The notes beneath the pieces are model-generated. The model saw only the letters and a program-made list of their open reading frames with translations. It ran no database searches and was not told where the DNA came from. A stretch of DNA of 64,000 nucleotides. Source: CAZVED01 sp964626205. GTDB lineage: Bacteria > Patescibacteriota > Patescibacteriia > SG8-24. A program made the translations under genes and the position numbers. This document shows positions 1 through 9,179 of this stretch, in pieces (positions within the stretch are counted from its first letter, which is position 1; every line of letters begins with the position of its first letter). The stretch spans positions 79,070 through 143,069 of the forward strand of contig CAZVED010000001.1 of assembly GCA_964626205.1 (NCBI GenBank), written 5' to 3'.

Positions 1-900
1 GTCGGAACCGGAGTGCTCGCGGAGGCTGTCGGCGGCGTGGCGAAAGCCGCGACGAAGGTTGGAGCGGAGGCTGGTAAAATCGGGCTCGAGATGGCGGACA
101 GCTTTTTCGGTACGAACACGACACCTGTCTTTACGGAGCCTGTCATCACGGAAGCTGTAACGCTACCATCTGCGGCGGAAGGCGTTGTCGATGCTCCGCC
201 AGACATCATTCATGAAGCGCCTTCCGATGCGGTGTCGTCAGACATCCTTCCTGATGCGCCGCCTGAGGAGATTGCTGAGCCTGCATCGTCGGAGGTACCT
301 AATGGAGACACGGAGCCTGCTGCTGAGGGTCCAGTATCGTTGGATGACGCGCTGCTGAAGCCGGGTGAAGAGGTCGGTGTGTCCGACGAGGCGCGCGATG
401 CGGTTATTGCGAAGATCAAGGCCACACAGGGCGGCTTGCGTACGGGCGGCGATGTCGTTTCAGAGGTGCCGGTTCAGGATATCGCAGAGACAGCGAAGAC
501 GACGCTTGAGAGCGGACGGTTTACGTTCGATGGGGGTCGTGCGATGTTCGAGACGGACGATGGTGGGCGTGTCATCAGCGTTGCTGTCGAGGGTAGGGCC
601 TCTGGAATCCCGGGCGTACTGCGGAACGGATATGAGTTCGATATCGGGAAGCAATCAGACTATTACGGCATGGATGAGTCGTTTGCCGTGAACATTGGGG
701 AAGGAGAGGCGAGAGACCTGACATTGCAGATGAATGCCTACAAAGCGATGCTGGATGCGGGAAAGCAGGATACGCCGGAAGGGCGCTTCCTGGTACAGAC
801 CATCCGCGCAGGCGCCAATGATCTTCGGAGGAATTTCGGTGCGAAGATGCTGAAGCCGGGCGTCTTCACGACTATCGCGAAATGGACCGGCGGCGCATAG
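1..900 (+). CDS. Hypothetical protein, 5' end outside window
   Basis: The reading frame is open from base 1, so the gene probably begins upstream; a GTG at 13 is only the first internal start-like codon. The first half is low-complexity and rich in Ala, Pro, Glu and Val, like a disordered linker. The last 130 residues look folded and include TFDGGRAMF and NGYEFDIGKQSDYYGMDE. I recognise no family. It ends 10 bp before a terminator shared with the convergent SLT-like gene. The frame is supported by third-position GC bias. Confidence 0.6.
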   Translation, partial: VGTGVLAEAVGGVAKAATKVGAEAGKIGLEMADSFFGTNTTPVFTEPVITEAVTLPSAAEGVVDAPPDIIHEAPSDAVSSDILPDAPPEEIAEPASSEVPNGDTEPAAEGPVSLDDALLKPGEEVGVSDEARDAVIAKIKATQGGLRTGGDVVSEVPVQDIAETAKTTLESGRFTFDGGRAMFETDDGGRVISVAVEGRASGIPGVLRNGYEFDIGKQSDYYGMDESFAVNIGEGEARDLTLQMNAYKAMLDAGKQDTPEGRFLVQTIRAGANDLRRNFGAKMLKPGVFTTIAKWTGGA

Positions 901-910
901 GTCCTGATGA

Positions 911-941
911 AAAAACACCCCCGGTCAGCCGGGGGTGTTTT
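911..941. terminator. Bidirectional intrinsic terminator
   Basis: A long GC-rich inverted repeat (AACACCCCCGG / CCGGGGGTGTTTT) has A-rich and T-rich flanks and so can end transcription from both sides. The last codons and stop of the minus-strand gene lie inside the hairpin. Confidence 0.9.
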
Positions 942-2007
942 GTTGTAGGAAGCGGTACACGGCGCGAAACGTCTGGACGTAATGGACGGTGGGCTTGAGC
1001 AGGCCTGGACGCTTGCGGTCGATGCGCCAGGAGTGTTCTTGCGCCCACGTGTCACCATGACGGAGGAGTGCGCGATGCGAGTATTTCGGACCGCCGTTGT
1101 AGGTAGCCGCGATGAATGCGCCGAGTTCTTCGTCGCCTGCCGCGATGAAGCGCGTGAGGCGCTTCTTCGGGAGGTCGGCGAGGATAGCGTCCGCGAGGCA
1201 GGTCTCCGCCATAGCGGCGTTCTCGTGATCGCGCATACCGCGGATGAAGTTCGGGTCGAGTCGCGCGCGACGGTAGGTCTGACGCATGCCACGATACGTC
1301 TTCGGCATGAACTGGTATGCGCCACGCGCGCCGACCGGGGAGACGGCGTAGTCGAACGCGTCCCCGCGGTTCACGGCGAATCCGGTGAACGCACGGCGTA
1401 TTGCCGTTTCTGGCGCAATGCCGGCAGCGATCTCTGGCGCTACGCGCTCCACGATGGGGAGCGCCATGAGCGTCAGGTTAGACACGAGCGTTCCGACCGT
1501 TTCTTTCGCATGGCCTGGGATCGTCGAGCGGACGCGGCGCTGGGCGAGTATGCTTCGTGCGGAGGACGTTACGTCTGCGAGGTAGGCGATGCCATCCTCG
1601 ACGCGGACGTCGTCCGCGAGCTCGTCCGTTGCCGTGATGGTCGTCACGGCCTTGAACCATGGGCGCCCGGAATGATCGCGGACGTTCATGCGGAAGGCGA
1701 GCGTGACGTAGCCAGGCGGGTCGGTGACCTCGTAGACGGTTCCGACGCCGCCACCGCGCGCGGCACGGAGCGAGAACGCTGGGTCCGTGGATGCGCCCTT
1801 CCAGACATTGATTGCTCGGACTGGTTCATTGGAACCGAGGAGCCATACCGCAACGACTCCGTGGGTCGCGCCGATGTATCGCGTACCGATGGGTGCACCA
1901 TCGAGTAGGGTCACCGCTTCGGTCACCCGCGCGCCCGGAATGGACTGTGCCGTGGCTGGCAAGGTAGCGAGGAGGAGCAAGGCGCAGGACAGAATCAGGT
2001 GGCGCAT
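925..2007 (-). CDS. Secreted SLT-like transglycosylase-domain protein
   Basis: This 360-residue protein has a signal peptide (MRHLILSCALLLLATLPATA, then QS). The C-terminal 160 residues carry the soluble lytic transglycosylase signature AVSPVGARGAYQFMPKTY followed by FIAATYNGGP, the usual substrate-groove motifs of enzymes that cleave peptidoglycan glycan strands. The N-terminal 200 residues are beta-rich and unassigned. Odd feature: the position of the catalytic Glu (ES.F in the family) reads RGDAF, with Gly-Asp instead of Glu-Ser. It may therefore use a different acid or be a non-catalytic wall binder. It is transcribed alone, divergent from the glycosyltransferase. Confidence 0.75.
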   Translation of the reverse strand: MRHLILSCALLLLATLPATAQSIPGARVTEAVTLLDGAPIGTRYIGATHGVVAVWLLGSNEPVRAINVWKGASTDPAFSLRAARGGGVGTVYEVTDPPGYVTLAFRMNVRDHSGRPWFKAVTTITATDELADDVRVEDGIAYLADVTSSARSILAQRRVRSTIPGHAKETVGTLVSNLTLMALPIVERVAPEIAAGIAPETAIRRAFTGFAVNRGDAFDYAVSPVGARGAYQFMPKTYRGMRQTYRRARLDPNFIRGMRDHENAAMAETCLADAILADLPKKRLTRFIAAGDEELGAFIAATYNGGPKYSHRALLRHGDTWAQEHSWRIDRKRPGLLKPTVHYVQTFRAVYRFLQQNTPG

Positions 2008-2088
2008 GAGGCTCTCCGTATGATGGGAAATGAGCGGAATCGCAGGATATCCCTATCAAGGAAACGCCAACATGTCAATCCGTCTCCA

Positions 2089-2097
2089 TGCTATACT
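2089..2097 (+). promoter_or_regulatory. Extended -10 promoter of GT4 gene
   Basis: TGCTATACT with no convincing -35. The gene's ATG at 2106 begins 8 nt after the hexamer, so the mRNA should be leaderless. An ATG at 2088 lies inside the promoter and is not the start. Confidence 0.75.
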
Positions 2098-2105
2098 TTT
2101 CTCAT

Positions 2106-3221
2106 ATGCGCATCGTCATGATCGGACAAAAAGGCCTTCCGGTGCGGAAGGATGCTGGGGGCGTTGAGCGACACGTCGAGGAACTCTCGACGCGTCTTGC
2201 TGCGCGCGGCCATGAGGTTATCCTGTATGTTCGTGAGCGGTACGCGCCCGTTCCCGGCGCCATGACGCCGGACCGCGTAGAGATCCGCGTGGCGCCATCC
2301 ATCCCCACGAAACACCTCGATGCCGTCACGTATTCCTTTACCGCAACGGTGCTTGCGCTGTTCGCTGGCGCGGACGTTTTTCATTATCACGGCATAGGAC
2401 CGGCGACGCTCGCATGGATTCCCCGCATCTTCGCTCCGTTCGCGCGTGTGGTCGTGACGTTCCACAGCGTCGATCGGCGGCACGGGAAGTGGGGAGCGTT
2501 CGCCCGTGCGTACCTTGCGTATGCGGAATGGGCGGCACTCGTGTTTCCGCACGCGACCATCGCGGTTTCCAAGACCATTCAGGAGTATTGCAAACGTGTG
2601 CATCGAAAGGATGCCATCTATATTCCGAACGGCGCGAACATTGTCGCGTCGCGCGGAAACGACCGTCTCGCTCGATGGGGACTTACGCCGGAGCGGTACA
2701 TTCTGACGGTCGCGCGACTCGTGCCGCAGAAAGGCATCCACCACCTCATCGCCGCATATGGCGGCCTTGAGACCGACATGCCGCTCGTCGTGGTCGGGGA
2801 CGGGGGCGGAACGGAACCCTATGTCGCTGGGCTGCAGGATCAGGCGTCCGGATCAAGCTCGGTCATCTTCACCGGCTTCCAGTCCGGTGAGGCGTTGCGG
2901 CAGCTGTACGCGAACGCGTATCTCTATGTGCATCCGTCCGAAGCGGAGGGGTTGTCCATCTCCATTCTGGAAGCCATGGGCGCGGGCAGGTGTGTTCTTG
3001 TGTCCGATATTCCGGAGAACGTGGAGTCCATCGACCATAGCGGGCTCTCTTTTGCCAATGCGAACGTGGATGATCTCCGTGAGGCCATGGGGGAATTACT
3101 GCACCATCCGGAGATCGTCCGGGAGCGCGGTGAGCGTGCTCAGAGGTGGGTGCGCGAGGAGTACGACTGGGGCGTCATCACGACGCGCGTCCTTGCCGTC
3201 TATGGTCTCCGGCAGGCTTGA
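2106..3221 (+). CDS. Glycosyltransferase family 4
   Basis: This 371-residue GT-B glycosyltransferase begins MRIVMIGQKGLP with GGVERHVEEL in the N-terminal acceptor domain. The C-terminal nucleotide-sugar half has a TVARLVPQKG segment and the EX7E region HPSEAEGLSISILEAMGAG around residue 276. GT4 enzymes transfer sugars from NDP- or UDP-sugars to cell-surface glycans; the substrate cannot be told. The start at 2106 is chosen because the earlier in-frame ATG (2088) lies in the -10 element. A metallophosphoesterase follows 60 bp downstream on the same strand. Confidence 0.9.
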   Translation: MRIVMIGQKGLPVRKDAGGVERHVEELSTRLAARGHEVILYVRERYAPVPGAMTPDRVEIRVAPSIPTKHLDAVTYSFTATVLALFAGADVFHYHGIGPATLAWIPRIFAPFARVVVTFHSVDRRHGKWGAFARAYLAYAEWAALVFPHATIAVSKTIQEYCKRVHRKDAIYIPNGANIVASRGNDRLARWGLTPERYILTVARLVPQKGIHHLIAAYGGLETDMPLVVVGDGGGTEPYVAGLQDQASGSSSVIFTGFQSGEALRQLYANAYLYVHPSEAEGLSISILEAMGAGRCVLVSDIPENVESIDHSGLSFANANVDDLREAMGELLHHPEIVRERGERAQRWVREEYDWGVITTRVLAVYGLRQA

Positions 3222-3281
3222 CCGGAGGCGCATCGTATGATAGGAGGAAGTGGGGGAAACCCCGTACATGAAGGAGGTCGT

Positions 3282-4865
3282 ATGGAAGATCTCACGGTCA
3301 CCGGACTGCGCCGAAAAGCGCGCTATGTCTCGGTGAGTGACCAGCATCTCTCCGAGGGCGCCTTCATCATGGAGGAGGAGCGCCTGTCGTCGTGGGAGCG
3401 TCTTCGTCGCCGGATGCGCGGCGAAGAGATTCCCGTCGCCCGCGTGGCGAATCCGTTGGAGGACTTCCCGCACGACGAGGAGTTTTCCGCGTTCATGGAC
3501 CGTCTCTGCGAAGAGGCGTCCGGGTACGATCGGACCACGCTCGTTCTGAATGGTGACAACTACGATTTCCTCGCGGTCCGCTGGAACGGTCGTTTCAAGG
3601 CGTCGGAGATCGAGTACGAGTACGAAGGTGTCGAGAAGATGCGTGTCATCATCGAGGGGCACCCCGTCTACTTCGACGCGCTGGCGCGGTTTCTCGCACG
3701 GCCGGACACGGAAATCGTGTTCCTGCCGGGCAACCACGATCAGCAGCTCATCTGGCCGGAAGTGCAACGGCTTATCGCTTGGCGCATCGGGGGTATCGAC
3801 CCTGGTCGTCGCGCGCGCGTCGTCTTCGTGGATGAGGACGAGCGCGAGCATGGAGTGTTCCGGTTCGAGCGTGACGGCTTGCTCTTCGAGCATGGTAACA
3901 ACGCCGACCCGATCAACTCCACGCCGCCCAAATGCATCCGGCATCCGCGCTTCGGGCGCGGCAAGGGGCTTCCGTACATGGAGATGAACTTCGGCGCCCG
4001 CTGGTCCGAAGCCGTCAACCAGATGAAGCTCCGTAACGAGAAGATCGGACGGAACCACTACGCGGAAGGGTCGCACGTCTGGATCCACGCGTTGCTGTAC
4101 TCGTGGGGCTGGTGCCGTACTGCGGCATACTGGTTCCTCGTGACAGTGTTCCGGCTCATCCTTCCGTTCTGGACCGAAGGTTGGCTGCGCCGCATGGGTC
4201 TCGTCTCGGCCGTGCTCGTAAGCACGATCTGGGAGGACAAGGGCGCGATGGACCGGTGGTTGGAGCGTATCCGACGTGCGAAGCCGGGCGTGAAAGTCAT
4301 TGTCCATGGGCATACGCATGCCGCAGGGCGCAGGACGGAGGTGGTCGACGACGGATCCAAGCGGACCGTCACGGACATCAACACGGGCACGTGGATCAGC
4401 ATGATCCGAGTGACCTGGCCGTCGTTCCCGCTCATGTGGGCGCGCTTCCGGTGGCTGGAGTTCCTGTTACGCGCCTTCGGTCGCTTCCTGCGGACCGGCA
4501 AGATCAGCAACGCAAGCAAGATCATCCGGATCGCATGGATGGTCACGGTCGCTGCCGCGCTCGTCCTGTTCCTGCTTGCGAACTTTCCGGAGGCAGGGAA
4601 CGACCTGTTCTGGAATATCAGCCCGAACGACATTCGATGGCCTATCGGCATCGTGCTGACGTTCGTCCTGTTCGCCGCCGGCATCCGCATCTTCGCGGAG
4701 CGTCCGGACGAGCAGGTGTTCCGCAAGCTGACGTTCGCGGACATCTCCTACGGTGTCACTGAGACACCGGGGGAGGACGGAAAGACGCTCCGGACGTTTG
4801 ATAGCCTCCGCGCGGATTGCATGGAGTGGATCCCGCAGGAATCGGCGACGCGGGAATGCGTCTGA
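3282..4865 (+). CDS. Membrane-associated metallophosphoesterase
   Basis: This 527-residue protein has the ordered calcineurin-like motifs D-x-H (SDQH, about residue 19), GDNYD (90), GNHDQ (149) and HGHTH (342), which bind two metal ions. Hydrophobic stretches at about 275-310 and two near the C-terminus (about 415-435 and 450-470) suggest membrane attachment. The start is set by a strong Shine-Dalgarno (GAAGGAGG) 5 nt before ATG 3282; an upstream in-frame ATG at 3237 lacks one. The target is unknown; UDP-sugar or lipid-linked phosphates are plausible given the glycosyltransferase neighbour, but that is inference. Confidence 0.85.
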   Translation: MEDLTVTGLRRKARYVSVSDQHLSEGAFIMEEERLSSWERLRRRMRGEEIPVARVANPLEDFPHDEEFSAFMDRLCEEASGYDRTTLVLNGDNYDFLAVRWNGRFKASEIEYEYEGVEKMRVIIEGHPVYFDALARFLARPDTEIVFLPGNHDQQLIWPEVQRLIAWRIGGIDPGRRARVVFVDEDEREHGVFRFERDGLLFEHGNNADPINSTPPKCIRHPRFGRGKGLPYMEMNFGARWSEAVNQMKLRNEKIGRNHYAEGSHVWIHALLYSWGWCRTAAYWFLVTVFRLILPFWTEGWLRRMGLVSAVLVSTIWEDKGAMDRWLERIRRAKPGVKVIVHGHTHAAGRRTEVVDDGSKRTVTDINTGTWISMIRVTWPSFPLMWARFRWLEFLLRAFGRFLRTGKISNASKIIRIAWMVTVAAALVLFLLANFPEAGNDLFWNISPNDIRWPIGIVLTFVLFAAGIRIFAERPDEQVFRKLTFADISYGVTETPGEDGKTLRTFDSLRADCMEWIPQESATRECV

Positions 4866-4869
4866 TGTT

Positions 4870-4900
4870 GCCCGCACTCATCTTGAGTGCGGGCTTTTTT
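4870..4900 (+). terminator. Intrinsic terminator after phosphoesterase gene
   Basis: Hairpin GCCCGCACTCA / TGAGTGCGGGC followed by six T. Confidence 0.95.
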
Positions 4901-4915
4901 GTTGCCGATGGCACC

Positions 4916-4944
4916 TTGCCAATCGGGGAGGAAGAGGGGATACT
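4916..4944 (+). promoter_or_regulatory. Promoter of small protein-translin-murD operon
   Basis: TTGCCA, 17-bp spacer, GATACT. It lies just after the terminator of the upstream gene and 23 bp before ATG 4968. Confidence 0.65.
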
Positions 4945-4967
4945 GGGTGCACACTAACCACCACCTT

Positions 4968-5126
4968 ATGTCCAAGAAACCGTCGTTCTCGAAGTCCGTC
5001 CGCAAGCATATTCGCGTCCAGAAGGGCCTTATCCGTTCGACCGGAACGTCTGCCGAGCAGGCAAAGCGTATCACGGACCTCTACGCGAAGTTCGCACCGG
5101 CCGGTACGCCGCCGTATGCTCGATAA
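4968..5126 (+). CDS. Small basic protein (52 aa), unknown
   Basis: MSKKPSFSKSVRKHIRVQKG opens a Lys/Arg-rich protein of 52 residues (ending PPYAR). It starts 23 bp downstream of a promoter and overlaps the translin gene by 11 nt, which suggests translational coupling. The charge suggests nucleic-acid or ribosome binding, but that is a guess. Its position next to a predicted RNA/DNA-binding translin is consistent. Confidence 0.6.
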   Translation: MSKKPSFSKSVRKHIRVQKGLIRSTGTSAEQAKRITDLYAKFAPAGTPPYAR

Positions 5127-5691
5127 GGCGTACCTTGCCAGCATCCGCGAGCGCAAGGCTGCGACGTCTGAAGGGCGTCGGGAGATTATTAAATGCTCCG
5201 GCGACGCACTCAATGCCTCCAAGCGCGCGATTTTTTCGTTGCACCGTGGTGATACAGAGGGAGCTGATACGTTGCTCAAAGAGGCGGATACGCTTTTTGC
5301 GCAGGCGCGCGAGCGCATTAAGGACATTCCGTCGCTCGACGGCGTCGGTGCCTATCGTGCTGGGTTGGAAGAATTTGTGGAAGCCACGCTGTACCGTCAG
5401 TTTGCCAAGGATGGTTCGGTCGGTACGGTGGAGTATCCGGATGTCGACGACGATATCTATCTTTCCGGACTCTGCGATCTGGTCGGCGAATTGCAGCGGC
5501 GTCAGGTGAAGGCGGCAACGGACGGCGACATGGATGCGGTGGTGAAGATCAAGGACGTCATGGACGATATCATCGCATCGCTGCTTGCCATCGACCTCGA
5601 AGGTACCCTTCGCACCAAGTTCGACCAGGCAAAGAACGCGATGCGTCGCGCGGAAGACGTCCTCTACGACGTGAAACTGCGGACGATGTGA
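5116..5691 (+). CDS. Translin family protein
   Basis: This 191-residue all-helical protein matches the translin/TRAX pattern: FVEATLYRQF in the middle, YLSGLCDLVGELQRR, NGDMD-like DGDMDAVV, and a C-terminal KFDQAKNAMRRAEDVLYDVK resembling the final helices of translin. Eukaryotic translin binds single-stranded DNA/RNA as an octamer and with TRAX cleaves RNA; bacterial and archaeal members are poorly studied. The start ATG overlaps the upstream small gene, and its stop overlaps the GTG start of murD (GTGA), so the three are one operon. Confidence 0.8.
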   Translation: MLDKAYLASIRERKAATSEGRREIIKCSGDALNASKRAIFSLHRGDTEGADTLLKEADTLFAQARERIKDIPSLDGVGAYRAGLEEFVEATLYRQFAKDGSVGTVEYPDVDDDIYLSGLCDLVGELQRRQVKAATDGDMDAVVKIKDVMDDIIASLLAIDLEGTLRTKFDQAKNAMRRAEDVLYDVKLRTM

Positions 5692-7178
5692 AGAAGGAGG
5701 CTGTCGCCACCACATCGGACTGGTTCCGAAACAAGCGTGTCACCGTCATGGGGCTGGGGCTCAACGGCGGCGGTTCCGGTATGGCACTGTGGCTCCTGCG
5801 TCACGGCGCAAAGGTGACGGTCACGGATCTTAAGGATCAGCATGCGTTGGCGTCATCGATCGCGACGCTCGAACGGGCATTCATCCGCGCGACCCATCGC
5901 GGGGACAAGCGCCTGTTCCATCGTTTCACCTACGTCCTTGGCAGGCATCGCGAGGAGGATTTCCGCGATGCGGACATCGTCATCAAGGGGCCAGGCGTAC
6001 CGAACGGCAATCCGTTCATTGTCGTTGCGGAAAAAGCCGGAGTTCCCGTCGAGACCGACGTGAGCTTGTTCTTCCTGCTCTGCCCGTTTCCGGTCATCGG
6101 TATCACGGGGACGCGCGGAAAATCCACCACGACCTCGCTTGTGGCGGACATGTGTCGCCGTCACGATCGCCGTGCCGTCGTGGGCGGCAACATCCGTATT
6201 TCGGTCATGGATGGTTTGGACAAGCTTCTCGCCATCTCGAAGCGTCGTGGCGCCAAGGCGCCGCCTATCGCGTTCGAACTGTCATCATGGATGCTCGAGG
6301 GTCTGGAACCGCATCATCGTAGTCCGCATATCGCGGCGATTACGAACATCCTTCCGGATCATCTCAATCGGTATCGGAACATGGCGCACTATGCGACGAC
6401 CAAGGTCGGCATCATCCGGTATCAAGACAAGGGTGATGTCGCGGTGCTCAACGCCGATGATGCGCGCGTCGTCGCTGCGGCAAAACGCACGAAGGCGCAG
6501 GTGCGCTGGTGCTCCGCCAAGCCGCTCGCGAAGGGTCGCGACGGGGGATTCCTCAAGAACGGCAACCTGATGCTCCGCGACGACGGTCGCGACATCCTGC
6601 TCGTTCCACGGAACGCCTTGCGCGTTCCAGGCAGCCACAATGCGATGAACGCCGTCATGGCCGCGGTCATCGCGCATGCCGCAGGGGTTCCGTTGCAGCA
6701 CATCCGTGGCGCCATTCGCGCGTTCAAGGGTATTCCCGGACGCATTGAGACGGTCGCAATCAAGGGTGGGGTTACGTTCGTGAACGACACGACCGCCACG
6801 TCGCCGGATGGCGTCATCGCGGCACTCGACGCGCTCGCTGAGGGCGGAAATAGGGGTCGCATCATCCTTATCGGTGGCGGCACAGACAAGAACCTCGTAT
6901 TCGGGGAGTGGGCAAAGGAGGTTCGTAAACGCGTTGCGCATCTCGTACTTTTCGATGGTACGGCGACGGTCAAGATGGAAGCCGCACTTCGTAAGGCTGG
7001 AGGATTCGCGGCTACAGTCGGCGCTCGCGACATGGGCGAGGCTGTGCGTATCGCGGCAGGACTTGCGCAGAAAGGCGATACTGTTCTTCTTTCGCCGGGC
7101 TGTGCGAGCTTCGGACTGTTCATCAACGAGTTCGATCGCGGTGACCGGTTCGTGCGGGCTGTCCGGCGGATGCGGTGA
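5688..7178 (+). CDS. murD: UDP-N-acetylmuramoylalanine-D-glutamate ligase
   Basis: MurD adds D-Glu to UDP-MurNAc-L-Ala in the cytoplasm during peptidoglycan synthesis. The 496-residue protein has the N-terminal Rossmann motif VMGLGLNGGG, the ATP loop GTRGKSTT near residue 140, FELSSWMLEGL, TNILPDHLNRY, NDTTATSPD and the C-terminal LLSPGCASFGLFINEFDRG typical of MurD. It is about 45 residues longer than usual. The GTG start overlaps the translin stop; a GGAGG lies just after it without a good downstream ATG, so the start is uncertain by some codons. Confidence 0.95.
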   Translation: MKKEAVATTSDWFRNKRVTVMGLGLNGGGSGMALWLLRHGAKVTVTDLKDQHALASSIATLERAFIRATHRGDKRLFHRFTYVLGRHREEDFRDADIVIKGPGVPNGNPFIVVAEKAGVPVETDVSLFFLLCPFPVIGITGTRGKSTTTSLVADMCRRHDRRAVVGGNIRISVMDGLDKLLAISKRRGAKAPPIAFELSSWMLEGLEPHHRSPHIAAITNILPDHLNRYRNMAHYATTKVGIIRYQDKGDVAVLNADDARVVAAAKRTKAQVRWCSAKPLAKGRDGGFLKNGNLMLRDDGRDILLVPRNALRVPGSHNAMNAVMAAVIAHAAGVPLQHIRGAIRAFKGIPGRIETVAIKGGVTFVNDTTATSPDGVIAALDALAEGGNRGRIILIGGGTDKNLVFGEWAKEVRKRVAHLVLFDGTATVKMEAALRKAGGFAATVGARDMGEAVRIAAGLAQKGDTVLLSPGCASFGLFINEFDRGDRFVRAVRRMR

Positions 7179-7198
7179 GGGTCCTAGAAAAGAAAAAC

Positions 7199-7225
7199 GC
7201 CCCGCACCAGTGATGGTGCGGGGCT
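7199..7225. terminator. Bidirectional terminator between murD and helicase
   Basis: GCCCCGCACCA / TGGTGCGGGGC hairpin with a T run in each direction, between convergent genes. Confidence 0.9.
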
Positions 7226-7232
7226 TTCGTTG

Positions 7233-9179
7233 TCAGTGAGTACGCTTGCGACGGTCGCCGTACGGGCGTTCCGAACGGCGTCGTTCGCGCTTTTGTTGCG
7301 ACCGCTTCGTCGTCCGCTTGAGGAAGCGGAACGAGGGGACTGTGCGGAGGATCTCGTCGCAGGGGACGATATCCGGGAGCCACGCGGCGGGAACCGCGTG
7401 CAGGCCGCGCGCGTACGTTTCCGATGACTCGATGACGCCGGACGCCACGAGGTACTCCGGTGAGACGCGTCCGCGCAGCGACGATCCGCGGAACATCTTG
7501 ATGCCCTTGAGGCGGCGTCCACGGTACGTCTTGCCGGTCTCGTCCTTCATGAGCAGGTTCGCGATGAGCCCCTTGGCGATGGCTTTGCCCACCGCTTCGG
7601 CACCGTGCGTGTGCGTCACTGGCACGCCGTCCTCTTCGAGGATGGCGATAATCTGCGCTTCCACGTCGAGGATCTCCTCGAGCGCGGTCTGGTGCAGGTA
7701 GTTCGCCTTGGCGAACGCCATGCGGTCGCGGCTGAGCCGCCATGCGGTGACGGCCTTGAGCGTCGTGAGGAAGTCGGAGAAGTCGACGCGGAACCGCTCG
7801 TGAGCGGCGTCTGCGTCTTCCTCCTCGCCCTGCGGACGCACGAAGACCGGTCGCGTGGCGAACGTCGCGGCGATGGTGGCGACCGAACGGACGCATCGGA
7901 GGTCGGTCGCGGCGAGCACCATCCGTGTCACCGCTGGTGGCAACGGGATGTCGCTCATGCGTTCGCCGTCCTTGGTAAGGTGTCCGTCCGGCGTGAGGCC
8001 GCGGAGCAGGATGAGGCGGTCGCGAGCGTCGTCCCAGAGCGCCGCCGAAGGCGGGTTCAGGAACGGCAGCTCGCGGAGCTCGTCACTGTCCAGGCCGATG
8101 CCTTTCAGCGCAAGCAGGACGGGTTCGAGCGACGAACGCAGGATCTCTGGGACGGTGTACGCCGGACGCTGGCGGAACTCGGCCTCGCTATACAAGCGAT
8201 AGCAGATTCCCGGTTGCGTGCGGCCCGCGCGTCCGGCTCGCTGGTCGCAGCCGGCCCGCGCGTGCGGCACGACGCGGAACGTCGATGCCGCCCATGCGGG
8301 GTCGTACGACATCTCCTTGATGAGTCCCGAGTCCACGACCGCCGTGAGGCCGTCGAGGGTCAGGGACGTCTCGGCGATGTTCGTCGCGACGATGACTGAG
8401 CGCCTAGTACGGTCCAGCACCGCTCGTTGTTCATCGGGCGACTGGTTGCCGTAGAGCGCGTAGATGCCGATGTCCGCATGTCGCTGCTCCAGGAGCGAGA
8501 CGGTCAGGCGGATGTGCCGTTCGTCCGGCATGAACACCAGGACGTCGCCGTGGGTCTTCTTGAGCGCGCGCGCGGTGAAGTCCGCCGCGTGGCGGATGAC
8601 GTCGGGCGAGCTGCCGACATATTCGATGTGCACCGGATGTGTACGTCCTTTGACGTGGATCACCGGGGCATCGAACGCCTGCGCAAAACGCTGTTCGTCG
8701 AGTGTCGCGCTCATGAGCACGAGCTTCAGCTCCGGACGCGCCGCGAGGACGGCCGGCATCAGCGCCATGAGGACGTCCTGGTTGATGCCGCGCTCATGCA
8801 CCTCGTCCAAGATGATCACGGCGTATTTGCTGAGCAGCGGATCCGAACGCATTTCCCGGAGGAGGATGCCCTCGGTCGCGTACTTCACGCGCGTGGTCGA
8901 GTCCGTCACGTTCTTGTGGCGGATCTGGTAGCCGATCTCGGTGCCGAGTTCGGTACCATGGAGCGAGGACGCATACGCGCTCACTGCCATGGCGGCGATG
9001 CGGCGCGGTTGCGTGCAGACGATCTGGCCGGCGTTGCCGGACCAATCGTCCAGGAGCATAAGCGGGACCCGCGAGGTCTTTCCGCAACCGGTCTCGCCGG
9101 CGATGACCGTGACCTGATGGCGTCGGACGGTATCCGTGATTTCGGCAACGTGAGCATCGATGGGCAGGCGTGCTTGCAC
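7233..9179 (-). CDS. DEAH-box ATP-dependent helicase (HrpA/HrpB-like)
   Basis: This 648-residue superfamily 2 helicase has Walker A GETGCGKT (about residue 28), TQPRRIAA (motif Ia), DEVH box, SATL (III), VIVATNIAETSLT (V) and QRAGRAGR (VI), followed by helicase-associated (HA2) and OB-like C-terminal regions. It probably acts on RNA or ribonucleoproteins. The start is GTG 9179, which sits 6 nt after a clear AAGGAG; the longer frame to a TTG at 9230 would begin only 3 nt from the -10 hexamer. It ends in an Arg/Lys-rich tail. Confidence 0.9.
   Translation of the reverse strand: MQARLPIDAHVAEITDTVRRHQVTVIAGETGCGKTSRVPLMLLDDWSGNAGQIVCTQPRRIAAMAVSAYASSLHGTELGTEIGYQIRHKNVTDSTTRVKYATEGILLREMRSDPLLSKYAVIILDEVHERGINQDVLMALMPAVLAARPELKLVLMSATLDEQRFAQAFDAPVIHVKGRTHPVHIEYVGSSPDVIRHAADFTARALKKTHGDVLVFMPDERHIRLTVSLLEQRHADIGIYALYGNQSPDEQRAVLDRTRRSVIVATNIAETSLTLDGLTAVVDSGLIKEMSYDPAWAASTFRVVPHARAGCDQRAGRAGRTQPGICYRLYSEAEFRQRPAYTVPEILRSSLEPVLLALKGIGLDSDELRELPFLNPPSAALWDDARDRLILLRGLTPDGHLTKDGERMSDIPLPPAVTRMVLAATDLRCVRSVATIAATFATRPVFVRPQGEEEDADAAHERFRVDFSDFLTTLKAVTAWRLSRDRMAFAKANYLHQTALEEILDVEAQIIAILEEDGVPVTHTHGAEAVGKAIAKGLIANLLMKDETGKTYRGRRLKGIKMFRGSSLRGRVSPEYLVASGVIESSETYARGLHAVPAAWLPDIVPCDEILRTVPSFRFLKRTTKRSQQKRERRRSERPYGDRRKRTH

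Noticed and set aside
982..1908. Long open frame opposite the SLT-like gene
   Set aside because: High-GC shadow frame: the encoded protein has no family motif, and the minus-strand gene has a signal peptide and SLT signature.
3096..4319. 407-codon frame antisense to the phosphoesterase
   Set aside because: Shadow of a gene with all metallophosphoesterase motifs; composition is Arg/His/Val rich as expected for an antisense frame.
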